Translations under genes and position numbers: made by a program | The notes under the pieces: generated by a model | The model's input: the letters and a program-made list of their open reading frames with translations, nothing else | Database searches by the model: none | What the model was told of the DNA's origin: nothing | In this document: piece by piece, positions 35,610 through 44,591 of the stretch | How positions within the stretch are numbered: position 1 is the first letter of the stretch | Layout of the letters: each line of letters starts with the position of its first letter | From: CAWJMD01 sp963845675 | GTDB taxonomy: Bacteria; Actinomycetota; Actinomycetes; Actinomycetales; CAWJMD01 | Direction: 5' to 3' | Length of the DNA stretch: 64,000 bases | Assembly (NCBI GenBank): GCA_963845675.1 | Contig: CAWJSX010000001.1 | Location: forward strand, 1,550,001 to 1,614,000

Positions 35610-36020
35610 GTGACCCAGGCCCCCACCGGCCGCCCGCCGGAGCGCTACGGCGACGACCGGCCGCAGTGGCACCGCACGCTCGCGCGCGTGCTGGTGGCTG
35701 CGCTGGCGGTCGTCGGGCTGGTCTGGGTGGTGTGGGCCGGAGTCGGCGCAGCCCGCCAGGACGTCCGGTGGCAGGACGTCGGGTTCGAGGTCCTCGACGC
35801 CACGGCCGTCGAGGTCACGTTCGACGTGACGGTGTACGCCGACGGCGGGGAGGCACCCGTGGTGTGCACTCTCGAGGCGCTGAGCCCCCGCTACGTGGTG
35901 GTCGGGCGGCTCGAGGTTCCGGTCGAGCCGGGCACGAGGGGAACCGTGCGACGCACGGCGACGGTGCTGACGCAGGAGACGGCGACGACGGCCGGGGTGG
36001 CGGACTGCCGCACGATCTGA
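35610..36020 (+). CDS. DUF4307 family membrane protein
   Basis: 136 residues: a basic N-terminus with RPPERYGD, one membrane helix (VLVAALAVVGLVWVVWAGVG) and an extracytoplasmic beta domain (VTFDVTVYADGGEAPVVCTL, VVGRLEVPVEPG) ending in DCRTI. Matches the DUF4307 group, often located beside mca and greA in actinobacteria, as here. Function unknown. GTG start; divergent from mca. Confidence 0.85.
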   Translation: MTQAPTGRPPERYGDDRPQWHRTLARVLVAALAVVGLVWVVWAGVGAARQDVRWQDVGFEVLDATAVEVTFDVTVYADGGEAPVVCTLEALSPRYVVVGRLEVPVEPGTRGTVRRTATVLTQETATTAGVADCRTI

Positions 36021-36042
36021 GGCCCTGACTGTCTCAACCGAG

Positions 36043-36071
36043 GTGACGCCTGCGGAGCACCTTGTTAGGCT
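36043..36071 (+). promoter_or_regulatory. Promoter of greA with ~120-base leader
   Basis: GTGACG (36043-36048), a 17-base spacer and TAGGCT (36066-36071). The leader that follows contains short GATCCC repeats able to form a hairpin before the GAGGAGAG ribosome site of greA. Confidence 0.5.
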
Positions 36072-36197
36072 TGCTGCTTTCCACGTCCCCCGAGGATCCC
36101 CCGAGGGATCCCGACGACGTGAGGCGTCGCAGACTCCCACGCACCGTCAACCCGGACTCCGGGGCGCTCTGCCGCGAGACCAGCACTGAGGAGAGAC

Positions 36198-36689
36198 ATG
36201 ACCGAGACCACCCAGAAGCTCGCCTGGCTGACCCAGGAGGCGCACGATCGTCTGAGCGCCGAGCTCGCAGAGCTCGTCGGACCCCGACGACTCGACATCG
36301 CGCGCCGGATCGAGGCTGCCCGCGAGGAGGGTGACCTCAAGGAGAACGGGGGCTACCACGCCGCCAAGGAGGAGCAGGGCAAGCAGGAGGCCCGCATCCG
36401 CCAGCTCGAGGAGCTGCTCCGCAACGCGAAGGTCGGAGAGGCGCCGCCCGACGACGGCATCGTCGAGCCCGGCATGGTCGTCCGTGCCGAGGTGGCCGGA
36501 CGCGAGATGCACTTCCTGCTCGGCAGCCGCGAGATCGCCGAGGGCACCGACCTCGAGGTCTTCAGCGAGCGCTCGCCGCTCGGCGCGGCGATCCTCGGCA
36601 AGAAGGCCGGCGAGTCCGCCGAGTACACGGCACCGAACGGCACGACCGTCTCCGTGACGATCACCGCCGCGGAGCCATACCGGGTCTGA
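36198..36689 (+). CDS. greA: Transcription elongation factor GreA
   Basis: 163 residues. The N-terminal coiled-coil hairpin (residues ~1-75: LTQEAHDRLSAELAELVGPR, REEGDLKENGGYHAAKEEQG) carries the acidic tip DLKENGGYHAAKE that enters the RNA polymerase channel; the C-terminal FKBP-like domain has SPLGAAILGKKAGESAEYTA. GreA rescues backtracked polymerase by stimulating RNA cleavage. A leadered promoter lies upstream and a strong terminator directly downstream, so it is a single-gene unit. Confidence 0.95.
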   Translation: MTETTQKLAWLTQEAHDRLSAELAELVGPRRLDIARRIEAAREEGDLKENGGYHAAKEEQGKQEARIRQLEELLRNAKVGEAPPDDGIVEPGMVVRAEVAGREMHFLLGSREIAEGTDLEVFSERSPLGAAILGKKAGESAEYTAPNGTTVSVTITAAEPYRV

Positions 36690-36701
36690 CCCGCGCACAC
36701 G

Positions 36702-36745
36702 ACGACGAGGCCCCCGCACCGGTTCCGGTGCGGGGGCCTCGTCGT
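36702..36745. terminator. Bidirectional terminator between greA and the ABC permease
   Basis: Perfect 21-bp inverted arms (36702-36722 and 36725-36745) with a TT centre. It lies 13 bases after the greA stop and 11 bases before the convergent permease stop. There is no clear U-tract, common in GC-rich actinobacteria. Confidence 0.85.
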
Positions 36746-36756
36746 GCGTGGCCGGC

Positions 36757-37563
36757 TCAGCGGCTGGTGGCCCGCTTGTACTGCCAGTTCGCCACCGGGA
36801 CGAAGACCAGCAGCACCGCGATCGACCAGATCACCGTGTAGAGCTCGGGGTTCTGCAGCGCCCAGCCGGTCGGCGCCGGCGCCCCCGCCCACTGGTTGCC
36901 GAAGAGGTCGCGCGCCGCCTGGGTGACGGCCGACACCGGGTTCCACTCCGCGAAGGCCTGCAGCGGCCCCGGCAGGGTGTCGAGCCGCACGAACGTGTTC
37001 GCGACGAACGTCAGCGGGAAGATGATGATGAACGAGGCGTTGTTGATCACCTCCGGGCTGGGCACGAGCATCCCGACCCAGGCGAAGACCCACGAGATCG
37101 CGTAGGCGAACAGGAGCAGCAGGCCGAACCCTGCGAGCGCCTCACCGACCGACGTGCTGATCCGCCACCCCACGACCAGGCCGGTCAGCGACATCACCAC
37201 CAGCACGATGACGTTGTTGAGGACGTCGCTCAGGGTGCGGCCGGCCAGGACCGCCGACGGCGCCATCGGCAGCGAGCGGAAGCGGTCGATGATGCCCTTC
37301 TTGACGTCCTCGGCGAGGCCGGCCCCGGTGATCGTCGCCCCGAACACGACCGTCTGCGCGAAGATCCCGGCGATGAGGAACTCGCGGTACTCGCCCGCCC
37401 CCGCCTCGCCGCCGATGGCGCCGCCGAAGATGTAGGCGAACAGCAGCACGAACATGATCGGCGAGAGCGTGGTGAAGACCAGCAGGTCGGGCACGCGCTT
37501 GATCTTGATCAGGTTGCGCTTGGCCACGACGAGGCTGTCGCTGACCGCGGTGGTGGCGCTCAT
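36757..37563 (-). CDS. ABC-2 type exporter permease (DrrB-like)
   Basis: 268 residues, six membrane helices, ABC-2 permease pattern: KRNLIKIKRVPDLLVFTTLS, GGEYREFLIAGIFAQTVVFG-like centre, and GIIDRFRSLPMAPSAVLAGR, the conserved loop that couples to the ATPase. WNPVSAVTQAARDLFGN near the end is typical of DrrB. Works with the ATPase encoded upstream, overlapping by ATGA at 37560-37563. Exports lipids or drugs; substrate unknown. Confidence 0.92.
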   Translation of the reverse strand: MSATTAVSDSLVVAKRNLIKIKRVPDLLVFTTLSPIMFVLLFAYIFGGAIGGEAGAGEYREFLIAGIFAQTVVFGATITGAGLAEDVKKGIIDRFRSLPMAPSAVLAGRTLSDVLNNVIVLVVMSLTGLVVGWRISTSVGEALAGFGLLLLFAYAISWVFAWVGMLVPSPEVINNASFIIIFPLTFVANTFVRLDTLPGPLQAFAEWNPVSAVTQAARDLFGNQWAGAPAPTGWALQNPELYTVIWSIAVLLVFVPVANWQYKRATSR

Positions 37564-38600
37564 CGGCTCGGCTCCTTCTCGGTCCGGGTGGTGCTCCGTC
37601 TGCCGGACCCGTCGCCCGACCCGCCGTCGGCCTCCGGGTCGGCCTCGGCGGCGTGACCGGTCAGCGAGAGGAACACGTCGTCGAGGGTCGGGCGGCGGAT
37701 GCCGATGTCGTCCACCGAGATCCCCGCGCTGTCGAGCCTTCGCAGCGCCTCGGTGAGGACCGCCGCCCCACCCGTGACCGGGACCAGCAGGCCCCTCGTG
37801 TGCTCCGACACGGTCGACTCGCCGACCGCGAGCGACTCGAGCAGGTCGCGCGCCTCCGCCAGCCTCGTCAGGTCGGACACCGTGATCTCCAGGCGCTCCC
37901 CACCGACCTGGGCCTTCAGCTCGTCCGCGGTGCCCTTCGCGATGACGATCCCGTGGTCGATCACGACGATCTCGTCCGCGAGCCGGTCCGCCTCCTCCAG
38001 GTACTGCGTGGTGAGGAGCAGGGAGGTCCCACCGGCCACCAGCGTCGAGATCACCTCCCACATGTCCGTGCGACCGCGCGGGTCGAGCCCCGTCGTGGGC
38101 TCGTCGAGGAAGAGCACCGGCGGGTCGGCCACCAGGGCTCCCGCGAGGTCCAGCCGACGGCGCATGCCGCCGGAGTACGTCTTGGCCGGCCGGTCGGCCG
38201 CCTCGGTGAGCCGGAACTGGTCGAGCAGCTCACGGGCCCGCTCCCGTGAGCGCTGGCGCCCCAGGTGGTAGAGCCGACCGATCATGTCGAGGTTCTCGAA
38301 GCCGGTCAGGTACTCGTCGACCGCCGCGTACTGCCCCGACAGGCCGATGCGGCGGCGCACGCCGCGCGGGTCGGACAGCACGTCGACGCCGCCCACCTCC
38401 GCGGTCCCCGCGTCCGGGTCGAGCAGGGTGCTCAGCACCCGCACCGCTGTCGTCTTCCCCGCGCCGTTGGGCCCCAGCAGGGCGACGACCGTGCCTCGCC
38501 TGACGTCGAGGTCGACTCCGTCCAGCGCGGTCACCTTGCCGTACTTCTTCACGAGCCCTCTGGCGCGCACCGCGTACTCGCCCTCGAAGCGTCCCTCCAC
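37560..38600 (-). CDS. ABC exporter ATP-binding protein (DrrA-like)
   Basis: 346 residues. Walker A ALLGPNGAGKTTAVRVLSTL, Q-loop region, signature YSGGMRRRLDLAGALVADPP, Walker B VLFLDEPTTGLDPRGRTDMW and the H-loop region LLTTQYLEEADRLADEI are all intact. The extra C-terminal domain (DDIGIRRPTLDDVFLSLTGH) marks the DrrA/daunorubicin-resistance subfamily. GTG 38598-38600 has GAGGAG ten bases upstream. Operator-like repeats stand directly before the start. Confidence 0.94.
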   Translation of the reverse strand: MEGRFEGEYAVRARGLVKKYGKVTALDGVDLDVRRGTVVALLGPNGAGKTTAVRVLSTLLDPDAGTAEVGGVDVLSDPRGVRRRIGLSGQYAAVDEYLTGFENLDMIGRLYHLGRQRSRERARELLDQFRLTEAADRPAKTYSGGMRRRLDLAGALVADPPVLFLDEPTTGLDPRGRTDMWEVISTLVAGGTSLLLTTQYLEEADRLADEIVVIDHGIVIAKGTADELKAQVGGERLEITVSDLTRLAEARDLLESLAVGESTVSEHTRGLLVPVTGGAAVLTEALRRLDSAGISVDDIGIRRPTLDDVFLSLTGHAAEADPEADGGSGDGSGRRSTTRTEKEPSR

Positions 38601-38623
38601 CGCACAACTCCTCGCCTAGTCGA

Positions 38624-38657
38624 GATATATCGCGTTTCCGAAACACGTTATATCGCG
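38624..38657. promoter_or_regulatory. Operator-like repeats before the ABC exporter operon
   Basis: TATATCGCG occurs at 38626-38634 and 38649-38657; the palindrome GATATATC (38624-38631) overlaps the first and GTTTCCGAAAC (38634-38644) lies between them. The AT-rich block is conspicuous in this GC-rich DNA and is a likely PadR- or TetR-type site, though no regulator gene is adjacent. Confidence 0.5.
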
Positions 38658-38777
38658 AGTTCCTCCAGCCGGTCAACGACGTCGTGAAACCACCCTAGGG
38701 ACGACGTCCGACAGTGCCGAACCACTTTTCGCCCCGGCCGGCGGGCGACCTCGGGGACGTTCCGTGCGAACCGGACG

Positions 38778-40025
38778 TCAGTGGAAGCGTGGCGGCAACC
38801 CCGCTGCGCGGAGCCGCTGCATCACCTCGTCGCAGTGCTCCGACCCCTTGGTCTCGAGCTGCACGCCGATCTCGACCTCGTCCACGCGCAGCTGGATCCC
38901 CGTGCGGACGTGCCCGACCTCGAGCACGTTGGCGTCGGTCTCCGCGAGCACGGCCATCAGCCGCGCCAGCTGACCGGGCCGGTCCGGCACCCGCACGCGG
39001 AACTGCAGGTACCGTCCGGCGGCCTGCATGCCGTGCCGGATCACACGCATCATCAGGAGGGGGTCGATGTTGCCACCGGACAGCACGGCCACGACGGGGG
39101 CCTCGAACGACGACGGGGCGTCCATCAGCGCAGCCACGGCCGCCGCCCCGGCCGGCTCGACGACCAGCTTCGCGCGTTCGAGCAGGAAGAGCAGTGCCCG
39201 CGAGAGCGCCTCCTCCTCGACTGTCACGATGCCGTCGACGAGGGACTCCACGAGCGCGAACGGCACGTCGCCGGGCCGACCGACCGCGATCCCGTCGGCC
39301 ATCGTGGCCATCTCGGTCAGCGCGACCGGATGCCCGGCTGCGAGCGAGGGAGGGTAGGCCGCGGCCGACTCGGCCTGGACGCCGACCACCTGGACGTCGG
39401 GCCGCACCGCCTTGATCGCCGCCGCGACGCCGGCGAGCAGCCCGCCGCCGCCGGTGCACACCAGCACGGTGCGCACCTGCGGGCACTGCTCGACGATCTC
39501 GAGGCCCAGCGTGCCCTGCCCGGCGACCACGTCGGCGTGGTCGAACGGGTGGATCAGCACCGACCCGTGCTCCTCGGCGTGGGCCCTGGCCCGGACGAGG
39601 CACTCGTCCACGGTCTGGCCGTGGAAGACGATCTCGGCACCGTAGCCCCGGGTGGCCGCGACCTTGGGGATCGGGGCCCCGGTCGGCATGTACACGGTCG
39701 CGGAGATGCCGAGCAGCGAGGCGGCCAGGGCGACGCCCTGCGCGTGGTTGCCGGCGCTGGCGGCCACGACCCCTCCCGCGCGTTCCTCCTCGCTGAGCGC
39801 CGACATGCGCGTGTAGGCACCGCGGATCTTGAAGGAGCCTGCGCGCTGCAGGTTCTCGCACTTGAGGAAGACGTCGCCGCCCACCTTGGACGACAGTGCG
39901 CGGCTGAACTCGAGCGGGCGTCGGACGGATCACGTCCCGCAGGAGGACTCGCGCCGCCTCGATCTCGGCCAGGGTGACGGGCAGCGGCGGTCGGCCGGCT
40001 GAGGAGTCGACGACGGTGTGGACAT
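38778..40025 (-). CDS. ilvA: Threonine ammonia-lyase with ACT-like tail (N-terminal frameshifts)
   Basis: About 415 residues. PLP lysine in KCENLQRAGSFKIRGAY; ASAGNHAQGVALAASLLGI; glycine-rich phosphate loop CTGGGGLLAGVAAAIKAV; C-terminal ACT domain (RVRVPDRPGQLARLMAVLAE). Deaminates threonine to 2-oxobutyrate; the length and tail fit the catabolic or feedback-sensitive short type. The main frame starts only at 39884; upstream homology (LPVTLAEIEAARVLLRDVIR, then PTPLEFSRALSSKVGG) uses two other frames, implying one missing base near 39985 and one extra near 39918. Start ATG 40023-40025. Confidence 0.88.
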
Positions 40026-40083
40026 GGGCGCTGATCCTGCCAGAGCCGGACGGGCACTCCGCGCCGCACGGTCCGCGGACACG

Positions 40084-41325
40084 TCAGCGGTGCGGGTCCG
40101 CGCCGGCCCGCGTCTGAGTCGGTCCCGTCTCCTCCGCGCGGGAGGCACGCCGCGCGATCCGGCCCGGGGGACGTCGGAGATCCACCTTGAGCTGCGGACG
40201 GCGCAGCCCCGGACGGGTGAACACCGCGACGGACGTGTCCTTCGTCCCCTGCAGCGAGTGCACGACCGTGTTGCCCACGGCGACGAGCGGGACCGCGAAC
40301 AGGGCGCCGACGATGCCCGCGACGATCAGCCCCGTGCCGATGGCCAGCACGACCGCCAGCGGGTGGACCGAGACGGCCCGGCCGAGGACGAACGGCTGCA
40401 GCACGTGGCTCTCGACCTGCTGCACGCCGAGCACGATCGCCAGCATCACCAGGGCCTGGACGGGACCCAGGGCGACGAGGGCCACCAGCACGGCGACGGA
40501 CCCGCTCAGCGAGCGCACCGACGATGGGCACGAACGCCCCGAGGAACACCAGCACCGCCAGGGGGATCGCCAGCGGCACGCCGAGGAGGGCGGCGCCCAC
40601 GCCGATCCCGACCGCGTCCGCCGTGGCGACGATGATGGTCGCGCGGACGTACGCGGTGAGGGTCTGCCAGCCGGCCCGGGCGGCGGTGTCGAGGCGGCTG
40701 CGGGCTGCGAGCGGGAAGACCGTGGTGAGCCACGTCCAGATGCGCTCGCCCTCGTAGAGGAAGAACGCCAGGGCGAACAGGGTGAGCAGGGCGCCCGTCG
40801 ACGAGCTCGCCCGCCGTCGCCGTTGCTGCGAGCGCTCCGGCCACGATCTGCTCGCTGTTGGCCGACACCCGCGTTGCGCAGCTCGGCCAGGTACTCGTCG
40901 ATCTGGGCGGTGCCCAGGTTCAGCGGGCCCTCGCTGAGCCACTTCTGCACCTCGCCGAAGCCCTCGGTCGCCTGCACCCCCAGGTCGGTGAGCCCCGCGG
41001 CCAGCTGGGTGCCGACGAGGGTGAAGAGGCCGCCGACGACGACCAGCCCGGTGACCATCGTGATGGCCACGGCCAGGGACCGAGGCACCCGGCGCCGCTC
41101 GAGCACCGACACCATCGGGGTCATCAGGGCGCTCAGCAGGACGGCGACGAGGAGGGGGACGACGAGGACCTGCACCCGGTTGAGGGCCAGCATGAGCAGG
41201 TAGACCCCGCCTGCGATGACCGCCAGACGCCACGTCCAGGCGGCAGCGAGCCGCAGCGTCGGTGAGACCTGGCCGGCGGCACCGGCCCCCGTGTCGGTGC
41301 TCTCCGGCAGCTGCCCGCCGGTCAC
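40084..41325 (-). CDS. AI-2E family transporter (three frameshifts)
   Basis: About 413 residues, eight membrane helices. In order across frames: RVQVLVVPLLVAVLLSALMT and PRSLAVAITMVTGLVVVGGL (frame 1), SEQIVAGALAATATAGELV (frame 2), TLFALAFFLYEGERIWTWLT and LGVPLAIPLAVLVFLGAFVP (frame 3), then back to VLGVQQVESHVLQPFVLGRA in frame 1. Breaks lie near 40865, 40800 and 40510; the net change is zero. The family includes AI-2 exporters and Na+/H+ antiporters, so the substrate is open. Start GTG 41323-41325. Confidence 0.85.
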   Translation of the reverse strand: MTGGQLPESTDTGAGAAGQVSPTLRLAAAWTWRLAVIAGGVYLLMLALNRVQVLVVPLLVAVLLSALMTPMVSVLERRRVPRSLAVAITMVTGLVVVGGLFTLVGTQLAAGLTDLGVQATEGFGEVQKWLSEGPLNLGTAQIDEYLAELRNAGVGQQRADRGRSARSNGDGGRARRRAPCSPCSPWRSSSTRASASGRGSPRSSRSQPAAASTPPPGPAGRPSPRTSARPSSSPRRTRSGSAWAPPSSACRWRSPWRCWCSSGRSCPSSVRSLSGSVAVLVALVALGPVQALVMLAIVLGVQQVESHVLQPFVLGRAVSVHPLAVVLAIGTGLIVAGIVGALFAVPLVAVGNTVVHSLQGTKDTSVAVFTRPGLRRPQLKVDLRRPPGRIARRASRAEETGPTQTRAGADPHR

Positions 41326-41335
41326 CGTCGCGTCC

Positions 41336-42728
41336 TCATGGCGTCAGTCTCCCCGATCGGAGGAGTCCGTGTGCGAGCACCGCCGCGGCACGCGGGTGGT
41401 CCCGGCCCAGCAACCCCGCCGCACAGAGCACAGACCGCTGGTCGACAGCCAGCGACGGGGTCGTGCGGGACGCGCCACCCTCCGGCGTGGTCACCCGTCG
41501 CGGGAGACAGCACGCGCCCGCGGACGGGGCCCGCGGCGTGTCGCAGCACGCCGCCTGATCCCACGACCGCGACCACGCGACGCAGGTCCTTGCCGGCTCG
41601 TGGTGGGGGACGGTGGCCTCGCGTGCCGCCGCAGAGCCACGGTGACGGCCAGCCGGGCGAGCCGAGGTCGTCGGCCACGTCCTCCTCGGGACGCGGGGCA
41701 GCCGGCCCGGGTCGGCGACCCGGTCGCCGCGGCCACGGCCGCGAGCCGGCCCTCGTCGTCACCGTCCAGCAGCCCCTCGGAAGCCGCGGCCCGCACGGTC
41801 GCGGTGGCCCCCCAGCGCATGCCCGAGGTCGCCCTCGACGGTGCGTGACCTCCACAGCGGGGCCACGACCTCCTTGCGCAGCGTCGCGTCCTCGCCCTTC
41901 GGGCGTGATCACCGAGTAGACGTCCGTCGTCGCCCCGCCCACGTCGACGACGAGCACGTCACCGAGCGGCGGCACGCCGTGCGCGGGAGCCCCGTCCGCG
42001 AGCACCTCGACCCCGCTGAGCACGGCGTCAGGCGTCGCGGCCCGCACGAGGGAGGCGAAGCCTGGTCCGCGCGAGAGCCCCTTGCCGCCGATCACGTGGC
42101 GCAGGAACACCTCCCGGATCGCCGACCGCGCCCCCTCGGGCTCGAGGGTGCCGATCCGCGGCAGCACGTTGGGCGCTGCCACCGCGGCTCGTGCCGGTCG
42201 AGGCGAGGACCGCCATCACGTCGGCGGTGACGATCGCGTTGCCGGCCACCACGACGGGAGCGCCGCAGGCGCGCCTTGGCGAGACGAGAAGCGTTGTGCC
42301 GTAGCACGCTCGCGTTGCCGCCGTCTGTGCCGCCGACCAGCAGCACGACGTCGGGGCGCGCCGCCCGTAGCGTGGTCACGTCATGACCGTCGAGGGGACC
42401 GCACGCGACGTGCACGACCTTGGCCCCGGCGGAGAGGCCGACCCGGTGGCCGGCCTCGGCGGTGACGGCCTGCTCGTAGCCGACGACGGCCAGGCGCAGC
42501 CCACCGCCCGCGCTCGAGCAGACCCGCAGGTCGGGTCGGGACGCCGCGCAGGAGGCGAGCTCCTCGACGACCGCGTCGAGGCCGACCAGCACGTCGCTCT
42601 CCACCGTCGTCCGGTGCGACCGCCGTGCCCAGCACCTCCCCCGCGCGCGGGCCCGTCAGGGAGACGGCGACGGCCTTGGTGAAGGTGGAGCCGACGTCGA
42701 CGCAGACGGCCGTCTCCGGCGGGCTCAC
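41336..42728 (-). CDS. MutL/GlmL-like ATPase (glutamate mutase L family, about six frameshifts)
   Basis: About 460 residues when repaired. Actin/HSP70-type ATPase motifs in succession: CVDVGSTFTKAVAVSLTGPR, LRVCSSAGGGLRLAVVGYEQ, VVLLVGGTDGGNASVLRHNA, VVVAGNAIVTADVMAVLAST, VLVVDVGGATTDVYSVITPE, MRWGATATVRAAASEGLLDG, VVGSGGVLRHA, and the end DQRSVLCAAGLLGRDHPRAA with TGA 41336-41338. GlmL/MutL proteins are chaperone-like partners of B12 aminomutases or similar enzymes. No mutase subunits are nearby; instead GTG 42726-42728 overlaps the end of the cystathionine gamma enzyme gene by four bases. Confidence 0.82.
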
Positions 42729-43932
42729 CCCTCGAGAGCCGCGGCAAGGTCGGCGACGAGGTCCTCGACGTCCTCGATGCCGACCGACAGCCGCACGAGG
42801 TCGGAGGGCACCTCCAGGGCTCGGAGCCGGCCACGGAGGCGTGCGTCATGCGACCGGGGTGCTCGATCAGCGACTCGATCCCACCCAGCGACTCCGCCAG
42901 GGTGAAGACCCTGGTGGCGGCGCAGATGTCGAGCGCAGTCCGCTCGTCGGCGACCCGGAACGAGACCATGCCGCCGAAGCGGCGCATCTGCCGGGAGGCC
43001 AGGTCGTGGTCGGGGTGCGACGCCAGGCCGGGGTAGATGACCTGCGAGACGCGCGGGTGCTCGGACAGGTAGTCGGCGACGGCCTCGGCGTTGTCGCAGT
43101 GCCGGTCCATCCGGACGGCCAGCGTCTTCAGGCCGCGCAGGGTCAGCCACGCGTCGAACGGACCGGCGACGGCACCCAACGCGTTCTGGTGGAACCCGAT
43201 CCGGTCCGCCAGCCCCTCGTCCGTGCCGGGAACGACGCCGCCGTCACCGACGACGAGCGCGCCGCCCACGACGTCGGAGTGCCCGCCGCAGTACTTGGTC
43301 GTGGAGTGCACGACGACGTCGGCGCCGAGCGCGAGCGGGTTCTGCAGGTACGGGGTCGCGAAGGTGTTGTCCACGACGAGCAGGGCGCCTGCCTCGTGGG
43401 CGATCCCGGCGAGAGCGGCGATGTCGGAGACGCCCAGCAGCGGGTTCGTCGGCGTCTCGCACCAGACGACCTTCGTCGACCCGGGACGGACGGCGGCGCG
43501 GACGGCGTCGAGGTCGCTCAGGTGCGCGGGAGTGTGCTCGACCCCCCAGCGCGTGACGACCGTGTCGACGAGCCGGAACGTGCCGCCGTACGCGTCGTCG
43601 GGCAGGACCAGGTGGTCCCCCGGGCTCAACACGGTGCGCAGCAGCGTGTCCTCGGCGGCCAGCCCGGACGCGAAGGCGAACCCGTGGGTGCCGCCCTCCA
43701 GCGCCGCCAGGCAGTCCTGCAGCGAGTCACGGGTCGGGTTGGCGGAACGCGAGTACTCGTACCCGCCGCGAAGCCCGCCCACGCCGTCCTGGGCGTACGT
43801 CGAGACCTGGTAGATCGGCGGGACGACCGCGCCGGTCGTGGGGTCGGGCTCGCTGCCGACGTGGATGGCTCGGGTGGCGAACCCGGACTTCTCGAAGGCC
43901 GGCTGCGACGACTGGCTGCTCTCGTGGGTCAC
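42725..43932 (-). CDS. Cystathionine gamma-synthase/lyase (frameshifted near 3' end)
   Basis: About 402 residues of the Cys/Met PLP-dependent family. The internal aldimine lysine is in VVVHSTTKYCGGHSDVVGGA; VVDNTFATPYLQNPLALGAD and YEYSRSANPTRDSLQDCLAA are family signatures. Near 42835 (GGCTCCGAGCCC) one missing base shifts the frame; the end LEVPSDLVRLSVGIEDVEDL resumes to TGA at 42725. The family includes cystathionine gamma-synthase (MetB), gamma-lyase and sulfhydrylases, which cannot be told apart here. Start GTG 43930-43932. A beta-synthase gene at 52046-53434 could complete transsulfuration. Confidence 0.9.
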
Positions 43933-43955
43933 CGCACGGAGCCTAGTCGCGGAGC

Positions 43956-44591
43956 TCAGGAGGCAGGCGGGCCGGTCGGTGGCACCGGGCCACGGCGACG
44001 CACCACCACGACGGTCAGCACGACGAGCAGGACCCCGAGACCGGCCAGCACCGCACCGGCGAGCGCGGACGACGTCCCCCGCAGAGGGCCGGTCGACCCG
44101 AGTGCGCGCAACCAGGGACCTGCCGCCAGCACCGCCACCACGGGAACCAGCAGGGCCTGCGTGACGGCCCACCGCCGCACGCTGGGCAGCAGCGCCCTCA
44201 GCTCCAGCTGCGCCCGGGGCTCGACCACGGCGCTCCACGAGGCGCCGACGTGCACCGCGTGCACGAGGGCCCCGACCGGGAGCAGCAGCCACAGCGGGAC
44301 CGGCGCGTCCAGCACCATGAGGCCCGCCAGCAGGGCGAGCATCGTCGGCAGGGGGGACGTCGGCAGCGCCGCGGCACCCACGGCGATCGCGAGCGCCACA
44401 GGGCCCGTCAGGGGCCCGAACCTCTCCTGGCCGGCCCCCACCTCGACCGAGAAGAGGACGAGGAGCGCGAGGCAGCCGACACCCAGCCGGAGCTGCAGTC
44501 CGGTGACGACCGGACCGGGTGCCTTCCCCTCGCTCTCCCACGTCGTCTCGACCAGCTCGAGAACCGTTCGAGCAGAACGCTGGACACTCAT
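43956..44591 (-). CDS. Membrane protein at the end of the MoxR/DUF58 operon
   Basis: 211 residues with about six hydrophobic helices (LRLGVGCLALLVLFSVEVGA, VALAIAVGAAALP, LPTMLALLAGLMVL, WLLLPVGALVHAVHV, AVTQALLVPVVAVLAAGPWL, LAGLGVLLVVLTVVVV). No recognised domain. ATG 44589-44591 overlaps the DUF58 stop by four bases, so it is the last gene of the operon DUF4129 > hypothetical > MoxR > DUF58 > this gene. Confidence 0.75.
   Translation of the reverse strand: MSVQRSARTVLELVETTWESEGKAPGPVVTGLQLRLGVGCLALLVLFSVEVGAGQERFGPLTGPVALAIAVGAAALPTSPLPTMLALLAGLMVLDAPVPLWLLLPVGALVHAVHVGASWSAVVEPRAQLELRALLPSVRRWAVTQALLVPVVAVLAAGPWLRALGSTGPLRGTSSALAGAVLAGLGVLLVVLTVVVVRRRGPVPPTGPPAS

Noticed and set aside
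42376..44541. Single 721-residue protein covering the gamma enzyme and flanks
   Set aside because: Only the central part is the PLP enzyme; the ends are out-of-frame extensions upstream of the GTG and after the indel near 42835.
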